NCBI GenBank assembly: GCA_003221435.1
Contig: QHRS01000067.1
Coordinates: forward strand, 1-31,856
Length of the DNA stretch: 31,856 nucleotides
Source of the DNA: Candidatus Rokuibacteriota bacterium
GTDB taxonomy: Bacteria > Methylomirabilota > Methylomirabilia > Rokubacteriales > CSP1-6
Direction: 5' to 3'
How positions within the stretch are numbered: the first letter of the stretch is position 1; every line of letters begins with the position of its first letter. Under the pieces are notes generated by a model. It did not search any database. It saw only the letters and a list, made by a program, of their open reading frames with translations, and was not told the origin of the DNA. Of this stretch, positions 21,481 through 31,631 are shown one piece after another. Made by a program: the position numbers and the translations under genes.

Positions 21481-24400
21481 AGCGTCACGTCTCCTTCTCC
21501 CCGACGGCGACGGACGCGCCGGAAAATCTCGCCGATCGTGCCGGGCCCGATCCGTCTCAGCGCGATCTCGGGCAGGAGCATGAGGGCGACGAACCCGACC
21601 ACCCATGGCCAGAGGTCGACCGCGATGCGCGACTGGCGCCGCGCGCGGAGGAAGGCGTCGCGCGGCTCGCTGAGCGCCCCGCCGCCCGTCAGCTCCGACA
21701 CCTGGCGCAACAGGGTCTCATCGACGCCCAGATCGCGCAGCTCCGGCGAATAGGGCACGACCAGCCCGGCCAGCCGCGAGCCGACCATGCGCCCGCCCCG
21801 GCGCTCGGACATGCCCACCAGATAGACGCCCTCCTGCGGCGCGGGGAAGCGGCCCCGGTAGCGCCCGGGCGCCACCTGCTCCAGGTCGACGACGGTGCGC
21901 TCGCGGCTCGGCGTCACCACGCCGACCTCGGCGTCGAGGAAGTTGATGAACTCGCCCTTCGGATCGACGGCTTCGATCGTCACCTCGCCGATACCGTCCC
22001 GGCGGCTCACGGTCGCCACGGTGTCGCCGCGCGCTCCGCTGCGGAGCGTCCATCGGGTGAGCTGTGCCCAGAACTTGTTGAAGTCGCGCCAGCGCAGCCA
22101 CAGCATGCTCCACTTCGCCTTCGCGTCGGACGTGAACGCGGCGGTCCGGCCGAGGCCGTACCGCCACGTCGCGAGGAGCGGATCCTCCTGGTGCGTCATC
22201 AGGAGGAGCTCGGCGTTGTTTTTGATCGTGGTCGCGACGTACCCGCCGAGCGGCGGCGCCGACTTCCACTCGATGTCCTGCAGCGTCTCGTGGGCGGGGG
22301 CGGTCACCGCGGGCCTGAACGGCTGCTCGATGAGCGACGCCTTCGAGGCGAGCTGGGTCTCGAGCGTGAAGATCCGGGGCAGGGTTTGCTGGTCCTCCGT
22401 GTAGTAGAACCGCCCCTTGCCCCACTTGGCGATGTCCCGCATCAGCTGGACATCCGAATCGGTCCCGATCGCGATGCTCGACACCGTGATCTTGTCCTTC
22501 GCCATGCGGGTCAGCAGGCCGGTGAAGTCGCCGCGCGTCATCTGGCCGTCCGACAGGAAGATGACGTGCCTGAGGACCGCGGGCCGGTCGAAGAGGACGC
22601 GGTACGCCTCCTTCAAGGCCGGATAGCCGTCCGTGCCCCCGCCCGCGCGGATCGTCCCGATCGAGCGGTGGATCGCGGTCTTGTCCCGGACGGCCCCCAT
22701 CGGCGAGTCCCAGAGGAACTCAGTGTCCCAGCTCATGACGCCGACCTCGTTGCGGTCGTCGAGCAGGTCCACGACGAGGTGCGCCGCCTCCTTGGCGAGG
22801 TCGAGCTTCGTCACCTTCTCGTCGGTCGACATCGCCATCGATCCCGAGCGGTCGATCGACAGCACCACCGCGAGGCTCGGCACTTCCATCTTCTGCTTGA
22901 CTTCCATCGTGACCGGCAGCGCCTCTTCGATCGGCGTCCGATAGTACCCACCGAGCCCGAAGCTCTCCTCGCCGCCGATCATGATCAGCCCGCCGCCGTA
23001 GTCGCGCACGTAGTCGCGGATGTGCGCCATCTGCGACTTGTTGAGCTTGAGGGATGAGACGTTGGAGAGGATCAGCCCGTCATACTTCTGCAGCCCGGCC
23101 ACGTCCTGCGGAATCCGATCCGGCTCGACGACAGTCACGTCGATGCTCTGCGACCGGAGCGCGCCCGCCAGCGAGGAGGCCTGCTCGCGGTCCTTGTCGG
23201 CCAGGAGCACCGTCGGGCGGCCTCGTACGACGACGGTCCCGACCGCGCGGTTGTTCTCCTCGATCGTGTCGCCCTCGACCTCGATCCCAGCCTGGAAGAC
23301 GTGGATGCCGCTCTTCTCGAGCGCCTGGCGATACGTGAAGACGTTCTTCCCCGCCGTCAGGCGCACGATCTGGGAGCCGATGAACTCGCCGTTCCGGTAG
23401 AGCCCAAGCCGCCCCTGCGTGTCCCGCTCGCTCCACGCGATGATCTTGGCCTGGAACGGCTCGCCGAACTTCACCTCGTCCGGCAGGATCAAGGACTCGA
23501 GGACCACTTCCTGGGAGAACGTGAGGGGCGTGGAGACGTAGAAGATGTCGGCGCCCGAATCCTTCGCGGCCTGGGCGGCGGCGAGCGCATCACCGACGTT
23601 CTGGCGGCCGTCGCTGAGCAGCACGAGCCGGTTCGCCTCACCCGGCGGGACGCTCGCGAGCGCGAGGTGGATCGCCTGGAAGAGGTTGGTCGCACGGCCG
23701 CCGATCTGTGCCTTCGGTCGCTCGAGGCTGGTTCGCTCCGACAGGCCCTGGTCGAGGAGCGGCTCCTGGCCGAACACGATCAGCCCGGTTCGATCGCCGT
23801 GCTTCATCGACTTCACCGCCGCGGCCGCGATGCCGAACGCGCGCTCCCGGGCCGCGAGGCTGACGCTGTCGGATTCGTCCAGCAGAAAGATGACGTTCAG
23901 CCGGTCCACCCACCGTGGCATCGTGGGGCGGATCAGCGCGAGCAGGAGCACGACGACGAGCGCGCCGCGGAGCGCGAGCGCCCAGCGGTCGCCCCGCGCC
24001 GCGGGTGGCCGCAGCCGCCCGCCGCTCTGCCGGCGCCAGTACAGGAGCCCTTCGAGGACGAGCAGCGCGGCGGCGATGCCGAGAAACAGCGGCCACAGGT
24101 CGCGGTCGACGGTCACCGGCGCGGCATCCACCGCGGCAGCCGCGGTGGCGGCCGGAAGCGGCCGCGGTGTGAGGTCCGACTCCTCGGCGTTCATGAGGTT
24201 GACGGCGACGCGCATCTCGCCCCGTGCGGTCAGGATCCGGTAGACGCCGATCTCGTCCGTGTCCGCGAAGCTGACCACCCCGCGGATGACCTGGGCCGGC
24301 GCGCGGCGGCCTGACGGCGTCGTCACCGTGGCCGTCGTGACGTCGTGCTCGACGGGCAACGCGATCGGCGTCCCGGACGCGAGCTGGAGGCTCGCCTGGT

Positions 24401-25856
24401 CGAGCCCAGCCGGATGCAGCCAGCGCAGCGCATTCGACAGGATCAGCGGGAACGCGACGTGGAGCGGGAAATCGGTCTTGAACAGGTCGAAGCCGATGAA
24501 GAGCGCCTTGCGCTCGGGCTCCTCGAGCGCGTAGACGAGCGGCCCCGCCGCCGACTCGACGAGCGCCTTGCCGGCCGCGAGCGGCCGGATCCGCGTCGCG
24601 TCCTCGACGGCGACTTTCGAGAGATCGACGTCGCGCATGATCGGATGGCTGCGGTCCCAGTCCAGGATCGCGGGGCGCTCCACCCGGCCGAGCGCCTCGA
24701 TGGGAACGTCCGCGGGCGCGCTGTTGACGAGGACGAACCGTCCGCGGCCGATTCGGGCGGGGCTCACGCTGTCGAGGACCACGACGTCGAAGCCCGCCAT
24801 CCCGCCCTGGTAGGCGTCCGGCCCGCGCACCTCGACGGTCACCTGGGGATCCGTCCGGAGCTCCTTCTCGAGGAACAGGTTGCCCGGGGTGACGAGCAGG
24901 ACGGCGATCTTGCGCGGGGGCGGGATCACGGCGTACGCGACGTTGTCGGCCGCGAGATCGTCCGCCACGTCGAGCCGCGCCGTGACGACGCCGCCGCCCT
25001 GATTGCTGAAGGGCAGCACCACCGAGCGGCGCACGTTCGGACCGAGCGTCAGGGACTTCGCGGCGAGGCTCTTGCCGTCCAGATCCAGCGAGAACGAGAA
25101 GGACTTCTCCTTCTTGCTGAAGTTCACCAGGGACAGGAACGCCTGATAGTCGAAGCTCCCGAAGTAGTTCTTGCGGATCGCGAAGCTCGTGATCCCGACG
25201 TTGTCGCTGTGGTGCCCGAAGCCCCGCCACCGGATGCGCGGATCGCGGAGCTCGGCGGCGGCAGTCGGCGGGTGCGTCCCGTCGGTGAACACCTGGATCT
25301 GGGCGCGCGGATCGTCCGCCGTGAGCGCTCGAGCCGTCCGCGCGGCTTCCTCGAGGCGGTTCGGGATGTCCCGGGCCCGGGCCGCCGCGATGGCCGACGC
25401 GGCGCGCCCGTGGTCGCGCGTCAGCGGCGCCGTCACGCGCGGGTTGATGCCGGCCTCGATTACCATCACCTCCGCGCCGGCGCCCAGCCGGTTTACCAGC
25501 GAGAGCGCGTCCGCTTGCGCGGCCGCGAAGCGCGAGGGCGAGACGTCGCTCGCTTTCATGGACGCCGAGGTATCGAGCACGATGACGACCTTGCGGGCGC
25601 CGTGGCCCAGCACGGCGGCGGTCGGCCGCGCGAGCGCGAGCGTGAGCGCGAGCAGGGCGAGGAGCTGCAGGATGAGCAGCGGGTCGCGCTGGAGCCGCTG
25701 GAACACGGTCGAGACCTGGCGATCGCGCAGCGCCGGCTCCCAGAGGAGCAGACTCGACACCGCGCGGGCGCGCCGTCGCACCTTGAGGAAGTAGAGGAGC
25801 ACCAGCGGCACCGACACGGCCAACATCGCAAACGCCAGCGGAGACAGAACGCTCAT
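21477..25856 (-). CDS. Giant membrane protein with three VWA domains (BatA-type fused to glutamine amidotransferase-like VWA protein)
   Basis: 1,459 residues. TM helices near 8-24 and 60-82 flank a BatA-like start. VWA1 follows with a MIDAS DTSAS (95-99). A beta-rich region extends to about 580. TM helices lie near 588-606 and 628-646. VWA2 has a MIDAS-like DESDS (660-664). A class-I amidotransferase-like / DJ-1-like segment spans about 890-985 and carries YGGGLIMIGGEESFG. VWA3 has DRSGS (1002-1006) and the matching LSDGQMT. A last TM helix is near 1412-1430. In many genomes the N- and C-terminal parts are separate genes, so this looks like a fusion. The likely role is a metal-dependent protein-interaction platform at the membrane, working with MoxR. 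Confidence 0.85.
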   Translation of the reverse strand: MSVLSPLAFAMLAVSVPLVLLYFLKVRRRARAVSSLLLWEPALRDRQVSTVFQRLQRDPLLILQLLALLALTLALARPTAAVLGHGARKVVIVLDTSASMKASDVSPSRFAAAQADALSLVNRLGAGAEVMVIEAGINPRVTAPLTRDHGRAASAIAAARARDIPNRLEEAARTARALTADDPRAQIQVFTDGTHPPTAAAELRDPRIRWRGFGHHSDNVGITSFAIRKNYFGSFDYQAFLSLVNFSKKEKSFSFSLDLDGKSLAAKSLTLGPNVRRSVVLPFSNQGGGVVTARLDVADDLAADNVAYAVIPPPRKIAVLLVTPGNLFLEKELRTDPQVTVEVRGPDAYQGGMAGFDVVVLDSVSPARIGRGRFVLVNSAPADVPIEALGRVERPAILDWDRSHPIMRDVDLSKVAVEDATRIRPLAAGKALVESAAGPLVYALEEPERKALFIGFDLFKTDFPLHVAFPLILSNALRWLHPAGLDQASLQLASGTPIALPVEHDVTTATVTTPSGRRAPAQVIRGVVSFADTDEIGVYRILTARGEMRVAVNLMNAEESDLTPRPLPAATAAAAVDAAPVTVDRDLWPLFLGIAAALLVLEGLLYWRRQSGGRLRPPAARGDRWALALRGALVVVLLLALIRPTMPRWVDRLNVIFLLDESDSVSLAARERAFGIAAAAVKSMKHGDRTGLIVFGQEPLLDQGLSERTSLERPKAQIGGRATNLFQAIHLALASVPPGEANRLVLLSDGRQNVGDALAAAQAAKDSGADIFYVSTPLTFSQEVVLESLILPDEVKFGEPFQAKIIAWSERDTQGRLGLYRNGEFIGSQIVRLTAGKNVFTYRQALEKSGIHVFQAGIEVEGDTIEENNRAVGTVVVRGRPTVLLADKDREQASSLAGALRSQSIDVTVVEPDRIPQDVAGLQKYDGLILSNVSSLKLNKSQMAHIRDYVRDYGGGLIMIGGEESFGLGGYYRTPIEEALPVTMEVKQKMEVPSLAVVLSIDRSGSMAMSTDEKVTKLDLAKEAAHLVVDLLDDRNEVGVMSWDTEFLWDSPMGAVRDKTAIHRSIGTIRAGGGTDGYPALKEAYRVLFDRPAVLRHVIFLSDGQMTRGDFTGLLTRMAKDKITVSSIAIGTDSDVQLMRDIAKWGKGRFYYTEDQQTLPRIFTLETQLASKASLIEQPFRPAVTAPAHETLQDIEWKSAPPLGGYVATTIKNNAELLLMTHQEDPLLATWRYGLGRTAAFTSDAKAKWSMLWLRWRDFNKFWAQLTRWTLRSGARGDTVATVSRRDGIGEVTIEAVDPKGEFINFLDAEVGVVTPSRERTVVDLEQVAPGRYRGRFPAPQEGVYLVGMSERRGGRMVGSRLAGLVVPYSPELRDLGVDETLLRQVSELTGGGALSEPRDAFLRARRQSRIAVDLWPWVVGFVALMLLPEIALRRIGPGTIGEIFRRVRRRRGEGDVTL

Positions 25857-25917
25857 GCGAAGGTCCGCCCGAGCCGAGAGCCGACCCGATCGGCCCGAGT
25901 GCCAACCCGGTGATCGC

Positions 25918-26802
25918 TCATGCGAGGATCAGGCCCTTCAGCTCGGCGAGCATGAACTCCTCGACCGGCGTGTCGGTCACGACGCGCCGATACCCGATCT
26001 CCCGAGCACGGCAGAATCCTTCGGCGCGATCCAGAAAATCCTGCAGTCGCTGTCGGTAGACACGGAGCGCCTCTCCGTCGAGCGTCAGCTCGCGTGCCTC
26101 GCCGGTCTCGCCGTCGATCAGGCGGAGGTCGCCGCTGAACGGCGGGTTCACTTCCTCGGGCGCCAGGATGTGCACGACGTGCACGTCGAAGCGGCGCTCG
26201 ACTAGGGCGCGGAGCCCGGTCTCGTAGCCCGTGGGGTCGAGCAGGTCCGACAGCACGATCGCGACGCCGGGCTCGCGCGACCGGGCGGCGTAGCTCTCGA
26301 GCGCCCCGTTCAGGCCGGTCGCGCCGCCCGGCTGGATCCGCGACAAGAACTCGAGCAGCGTGACGAAATGACTGCGCCCCCGCGTGGGCGGCCATCCCTC
26401 CGCGATGCTCTCGCGCAGCACCGCGGCGCCCACGCGCTCGAGGTTCACCAGCGCGACGAATCCGAGCGCCGCGGCGAGCCGGGCCGCGTGCGCGAGCTTG
26501 GACGCGAATCCCATCGACGCGGACGCGTCGAGGAGCAGATGCACGCGCAGGTCCTCCTCATCGAGGAAGAGCTTGACGTGCAGGCGATCGAGCCGGCCGA
26601 AGATGTTCCAGTCGACGTACCGGAGGTCGTCGCCGACGCCGTACGGACGATAGTCGAAGAACTCGACGCTCTGCCCCTTGCGAGGGCTCCGGCGCTCGCC
26701 CTTGACCCGTCCGCGGAAGGGACGGCGGGAGACGAGCGACAGGCGCTCGAGCCGCCCGAGGAACCCGGGCGTGAAGAACCCCTGCACGGTGTGTGCTGCC
26801 AC
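25918..26802 (-). CDS. DUF58 family protein
   Basis: 294 residues. The diagnostic block YRPYGVGDDLRYVDWNIFGR lies at 51-70, followed by a VWA-like core with LLLDASASMGFA (D92, S94, S96) and IVLSDLLDP. DUF58 proteins lie in MoxR operons and are thought to be MoxR clients with an integrin-I-like domain. No membrane helix is seen. It starts 4 bases after the DUF4175-like stop and is 61 bases before the giant VWA gene. Confidence 0.92.
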   Translation of the reverse strand: MAAHTVQGFFTPGFLGRLERLSLVSRRPFRGRVKGERRSPRKGQSVEFFDYRPYGVGDDLRYVDWNIFGRLDRLHVKLFLDEEDLRVHLLLDASASMGFASKLAHAARLAAALGFVALVNLERVGAAVLRESIAEGWPPTRGRSHFVTLLEFLSRIQPGGATGLNGALESYAARSREPGVAIVLSDLLDPTGYETGLRALVERRFDVHVVHILAPEEVNPPFSGDLRLIDGETGEARELTLDGEALRVYRQRLQDFLDRAEGFCRAREIGYRRVVTDTPVEEFMLAELKGLILA

Positions 26803-26806
26803 GACG

Positions 26807-28255
26807 CTACTTCTCGCCCAGCGCCCGGAAGTAGTCCTTCACCTGTGGCTGATAGTCGCGCGGAACCTGCTCGCGCGCGATCGCGTCCTCCATCATCTTC
26901 CGGTACTGGTCGAACACGGCGCCCGTCTGCAGTCGGGACGGCACCTGGGCCGCGTGCCCGAGCATGTTCGTCTCGAAGCTGTCTTTCTTCCCGCTGCCCT
27001 GGTCGCCTTCGAGCTTCGAGTCGTACGGCTTGGCGTGGAGCCGCGACGTCGGATCGCCCTTGGGCTGCCCGCCCGGGCCGTTGCCCGGCAGCAGGCCCTT
27101 GCTCGTGCCCGGCTCCTCCTGCTCAGGAGTGCCCTGTTCCTTGCTGTCACCGCTCTCGGTACTCCGCCGCCCGGTGTTGCCCTGCCGCCCGCCGCTCAGA
27201 TTGAGCGCGCCCTTCCGCTGCTCGTCCGACTGACGCATCGAGTTCAGGGACCGGTTCATGGCGTCGACCGCCCGGTCCTGCTTGCCCTCCTCGAGGGCCT
27301 TCAGCCCCTGTGAGGCCGCCTGGCCGGGGCCGTTTGCCTCCTTGTTTCCCATCTGCTCCATCTGCTCGAGCAGCTCGCGGAGCTTTTCCGGCGGGATCTG
27401 GTCGGGGCGGAGCCCGGCGGTCAGCGCCTTCGACTGCTGGGCGAGCTTCTGGTACTGACTCTGCGTGAAGTCAGACTGGAGGTCGGGCAGGCTGTCGACC
27501 TGCTCGAGCAGCCGGAGCCGCTCGTCCCCTTTTTTCATGAACGCACTGAAGTCGGGCCGCTCTCCACTGAGCGCCGTGTCCTTGAAGAGCGCCGGGCGAT
27601 CGCCCGCGTGGATCATGCTAGCGTTGGGGCGCTCGAAGTCGCGCTCGGTGAGGCCCTCGGCCTTGACTGCCTCGGGCTTGTCGCGGGACCGGTCGGCGGT
27701 CTGGAGCGCATCGGCGCGCTCCCGCGCCGCTTCCTCCTCGGGTGTCGCGGTGAAGTCCGGCAGGCGGCCGATGGGCAGCGAGATCGCCGGGAGGAGGGCA
27801 AGGGCGACGACCGCCGCGAACGGCAGGGGCAGCAGGCGCGTCTCCCGCGGCAGCACGCGCTGGACGACTCGCCGGACCTCCAGGCTCTCCACGCGGGCGG
27901 CGGCATCCTGCACGAGCGCGTCCACGAGGGGGGTACGAGCGGGGCGGGCGGCCCACTCGAGCGCGGTCGCCACCCTATCTTGTAGACCGAAGGCGCGATC
28001 GGCAAGCCGCGCCGCGTCCGCGCGCGGGGCGGCGAGGGACAGTCCCAGGACGACGCCCGCGCCGACTCCGGCGGCGATCAAGCCGACCGCCACCACGGGC
28101 GCCGCCGCGCCAATCCACGACTTGGCGAGCAGCGGCAGCACCGCGAGCAGCGCGCCCCAGAAGAGGCCCCGCAGCCCGTAATATTCGGCGCGACGGAGAC
28201 GGACCTCGGCTGCGACGCGATGGACCAGACGATCGAGACCGGCCGGGTCGGCCAT
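26807..28255 (-). CDS. DUF4175-like membrane protein with glutamine/glycine-rich soluble tail
   Basis: 482 residues from ATG 28255, with AAAGGAG six bases upstream. TM helices are near 28-45, 50-75 and 142-162, and the segment LADRAFGLQDRVATALE recalls DUF4175 proteins. The C-terminal two thirds are soluble, low-complexity and helical: LRELLEQMEQMGN, then a Gly/Pro/Ser/Lys stretch with QEEPG and NGPGGQP, ending with RDYQPQVKDYFRALGEK. Proteins like this lie between moxR and DUF58/BatA genes. The function is not known; a membrane partner of the VWA proteins is an inference from position. The gene lies 10 bases after moxR. Confidence 0.8.
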   Translation of the reverse strand: MADPAGLDRLVHRVAAEVRLRRAEYYGLRGLFWGALLAVLPLLAKSWIGAAAPVVAVGLIAAGVGAGVVLGLSLAAPRADAARLADRAFGLQDRVATALEWAARPARTPLVDALVQDAAARVESLEVRRVVQRVLPRETRLLPLPFAAVVALALLPAISLPIGRLPDFTATPEEEAARERADALQTADRSRDKPEAVKAEGLTERDFERPNASMIHAGDRPALFKDTALSGERPDFSAFMKKGDERLRLLEQVDSLPDLQSDFTQSQYQKLAQQSKALTAGLRPDQIPPEKLRELLEQMEQMGNKEANGPGQAASQGLKALEEGKQDRAVDAMNRSLNSMRQSDEQRKGALNLSGGRQGNTGRRSTESGDSKEQGTPEQEEPGTSKGLLPGNGPGGQPKGDPTSRLHAKPYDSKLEGDQGSGKKDSFETNMLGHAAQVPSRLQTGAVFDQYRKMMEDAIAREQVPRDYQPQVKDYFRALGEK

Positions 28256-28265
28256 ACCTTCTCCT

Positions 28266-29228
<963 letters not shown>

Positions 29229-29257
29229 TGACGCTCCTTTCGGGGGTCTAATCGTCG

Positions 29258-29285
29258 ACACTACCACCTAGAGAATAGCGTGCAA
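29258..29285 (-). promoter_or_regulatory. Possible promoter of the moxR operon
   Basis: On the minus strand TTGCAC (29280-29285) and TAGTGT (29258-29263) are 16 bases apart, placing a start site about 23 bases before moxR. The -10 match is weak. The 139-base gap between the glycosyltransferase and moxR (29229-29367) shows nothing else clear. Confidence 0.3.
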
Positions 29286-29367
29286 GGGCGGTGCCACGGA
29301 AATTTACCTGATGGCCTCCGCATTATGGGACTGGCTGGCAAAGCGGACCGTCGTGTCGTCCCGGCAC

Positions 29368-30414
29368 TCAGGTCTGGTGGATCGGGGAAAGCCGCCGGTA
29401 GAGCGTCTCGTAGCCATCGATCTCACGTTCGTGGGAGTATAGGCGATCGAGTCTTGCCCGCCCGGCGTCCCCGAGCGCCCGCCGGAGACCGGGATCATCC
29501 AGGAGCCGCGCCGCGCCTTTCTCGAGCTCGTCCTCGGTTCGGAACAGGAGTCCGGTGACCCCGTCCTCGACCAGCGAGCGGTTGCCGTCGATGTCGGACG
29601 CCAGAACCGGGCGGCCCACCGCCATCGCCTCGAGCACCGAGTTCGCCATCCCGCCCTCGGAAATCGACGCGTTGATCACGACGTCAGCCGCCTCGAGCAA
29701 CGAGCGCATCTGCGCGTGGGGGACGGCGCCGACGTAGCGGACCCATGGCCGTGTCGCGATCTCTCGCAGGAGCGCCTCGCCCTCGTCCGGATCGAGAATC
29801 GGCCCGGCGTAGAGAAGCCGCGCCACCGGGCGCCGGGCCACCAGCCTGTCGAAGGCACGGAGCGGCAGCCGCGACTGCTTGACCATGCGGATCCCCGCGG
29901 GGAAGAGGAAGAGGACGCGGTCTGGGGGCAGGGGCCACCGCGCCTCGAGGTCGAACGGCTCGCCGTCCGGTAGCCGGACGCTCTGTGGGATCACCGTGAT
30001 GCGCGCGGCGAGGTCCGGCAAGGCTCCCGCGATGCGCCGACGCATCGACTCGTGGAACACGGGGATGGTGACCGCGCCCTCGAGGACCCGGCGGACGACC
30101 GGGGCGCGCTCCGGATGGAAGAGATCGTGGTTCGCGTCGGTTCCGGTGATCGTGACGACGAGCGGCGTCTCGGCGCGCCGCGCGAGACGCAGCGCGAGCG
30201 GCCCGACCCGGTAGGCGTGAAACGCGTGCACGAGCCCCGGACGATACGCGGCGACTTCGGACTCGACTGTCGTCTCCGCGGTCACGGCGAGATCCCACAC
30301 GCGGACCTCGATGCCGCGCTCGCTCAATCCCCGCGCGATGCGGTCGACCGTCACGGCGTTACCACGCACGGACGGGACGCCGAACGGAGTCAGCAGGGCG
30401 GCGCGGAATTTCAT
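29368..30414 (-). CDS. GT4-type (GT-B fold) glycosyltransferase
   Basis: 348 residues from ATG 30414. The N-terminal half has LLTPFGVPSVRGNAVTVDRIARGL and HAFHAYRVGPLALRLA, typical of GT4 acceptors. The C-terminal half has PAGIRMVKQ, YVGAVPHAQMRSLLEAADVVINASISEGGMANSVLEAMA with the EGGM...E phosphate/nucleotide motif, and DGVTGLLF. It would transfer a sugar from a nucleotide donor to an unknown acceptor. There is no membrane segment. It is 22 bases downstream of the cytochrome gene on the same strand. Confidence 0.9.
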   Translation of the reverse strand: MKFRAALLTPFGVPSVRGNAVTVDRIARGLSERGIEVRVWDLAVTAETTVESEVAAYRPGLVHAFHAYRVGPLALRLARRAETPLVVTITGTDANHDLFHPERAPVVRRVLEGAVTIPVFHESMRRRIAGALPDLAARITVIPQSVRLPDGEPFDLEARWPLPPDRVLFLFPAGIRMVKQSRLPLRAFDRLVARRPVARLLYAGPILDPDEGEALLREIATRPWVRYVGAVPHAQMRSLLEAADVVINASISEGGMANSVLEAMAVGRPVLASDIDGNRSLVEDGVTGLLFRTEDELEKGAARLLDDPGLRRALGDAGRARLDRLYSHEREIDGYETLYRRLSPIHQT

Positions 30415-30436
30415 TCGCCGAAGCCTACCACGGGCC

Positions 30437-31612
30437 TCAGTCGAGCGACACGCTGTGCTCGAACACGGTGAACGACGATCGCCTCGAGGCCTCCAGCGCC
30501 TCCCGGATCCCACGAAGCCCAGAGCCGCCGCCGCTCTGCAGCAGCGTCTCGAAGAAATCCGTGTAGAAGTGATCCGGCTCGACGACCACCCGGAGCCGCA
30601 GGGTCCCGGCGGGTGCCGGCGTGCGCTCGTGCGCGTAACGGAAGACCGCGCTCCCGCCGGGTGGGAGCCGTGTATCGAACAGCTCGCGCTCGAGGTCGAG
30701 CGTGACCGCCCGCCCGATGACCGACTCCCGCCGGCTTCCCGCGACGACATGCCCCTCGGCGTCGAGCAGCTCGCCGCTCACGACGACGCGCGGCGTCACG
30801 TATGTCGGCAACTGGTGGCCGGCTCCGGTGTTGGTGACCGTGAGCGTCACACCAGTGTCGTCACGATTGACGCTGACCGTCAGCGCGCCGCGCACCATGT
30901 CCGGGTCGTGGATGCCGCGCCACTGGTGCCGGCGATCGGGCATGTGGCAGGCCTGACACGCCACGTTGCTCGTCGCAGCGGGTCCCGCCTTCCACTCTTC
31001 GTAGGTGTTCTGGAGGAGCTTCCCGTTGAGCGCGTACCCGCTGGCGGGAAATTGATGACAGTCCTTGCAGAACTCGGATCGGAGAAAGGCGGGCGTGCGC
31101 GTCACGCCGTTGTGGGGAAGCCGCGCGCGCGGCGTGGAGGACCGCAGCGTGCCGTCGCGCCACGGCGGGCCGAAGCGCTGCCATTTCCGGACATGACACG
31201 ACCCGCAGACGATCCCCTTCCCGGTGAGGGTCGGGTCGTATCCGGGCGTGCCCGGGCGCTGCTCGGCGAGCGGCGCGTGGCACACGTAGCAGGTGCGAGC
31301 CTGGGCGGGATCCGTCCGGTGCAACTCCTCCAGTTGACCCGCGACCCCCGGACCCATGCTGGCTGCGTGGATACTCTCCTTCCAGTCGGCGAGCTGAGCC
31401 GGATGGCAGATCCCGCACCGGTCCGGCTGGAGCGAGGACTCGAGCGGACCGAAGCCAACCGGCGGCGGGCCCTGAGGCGCGATCGGCGCCCGCCAGTGAC
31501 GCTCGAGGAACTGCTGCAGCGCGCGCTCGGTCCGGGTGCAGCCGCCTCCAGCGCCGGCCAGCGTCAGGCCGAGACCGGCCAGCAGCAGAATCCGCGCGGG
31601 GCGATCACGCAT
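30437..31612 (-). CDS. Pentaheme c-type cytochrome lipoprotein
   Basis: 391 residues from ATG 31612. A lipoprotein signal with lipobox-like LAGAGGGC lies at the N-terminus. Five CxxCH sites, CGICH, CYVCH, CGSCH, CKDCH and CQACH, lie at about residues 66, 108, 136, 182 and 219, in a first half resembling cytochrome c-554-type proteins. The second half (after about 235) is beta-rich, with GAGHQLPTYVTPRVVV, and has no heme site. It is probably a periplasmic, outer- or inner-membrane-anchored electron-transfer protein. The redox partner is not in the window. Beyond the two genes with this strand there is no matching oxidoreductase. Confidence 0.88.
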   Translation of the reverse strand: MRDRPARILLLAGLGLTLAGAGGGCTRTERALQQFLERHWRAPIAPQGPPPVGFGPLESSLQPDRCGICHPAQLADWKESIHAASMGPGVAGQLEELHRTDPAQARTCYVCHAPLAEQRPGTPGYDPTLTGKGIVCGSCHVRKWQRFGPPWRDGTLRSSTPRARLPHNGVTRTPAFLRSEFCKDCHQFPASGYALNGKLLQNTYEEWKAGPAATSNVACQACHMPDRRHQWRGIHDPDMVRGALTVSVNRDDTGVTLTVTNTGAGHQLPTYVTPRVVVSGELLDAEGHVVAGSRRESVIGRAVTLDLERELFDTRLPPGGSAVFRYAHERTPAPAGTLRLRVVVEPDHFYTDFFETLLQSGGGSGLRGIREALEASRRSSFTVFEHSVSLD

Positions 31613-31616
31613 CAAC

Positions 31617-31622
31617 TATACT
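31617..31622 (+). promoter_or_regulatory. -10 element TATACT before the anti-sigma-like gene
   Basis: TATACT ends 9 bases before ATG 31632, so the transcript would have almost no leader. The complementary strand reads AGTATA just before the cytochrome start. No convincing -35 box was found. Confidence 0.35.
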
Positions 31623-31631
31623 GGTGGCCAG

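Noticed and set aside
25853..25932. Short direct repeat (CTCATGCGA...) at the start of the VWA gene and the end of the DUF58 gene
   Set aside because: Only about nine identical bases and includes a start and a stop codon context; likely chance.
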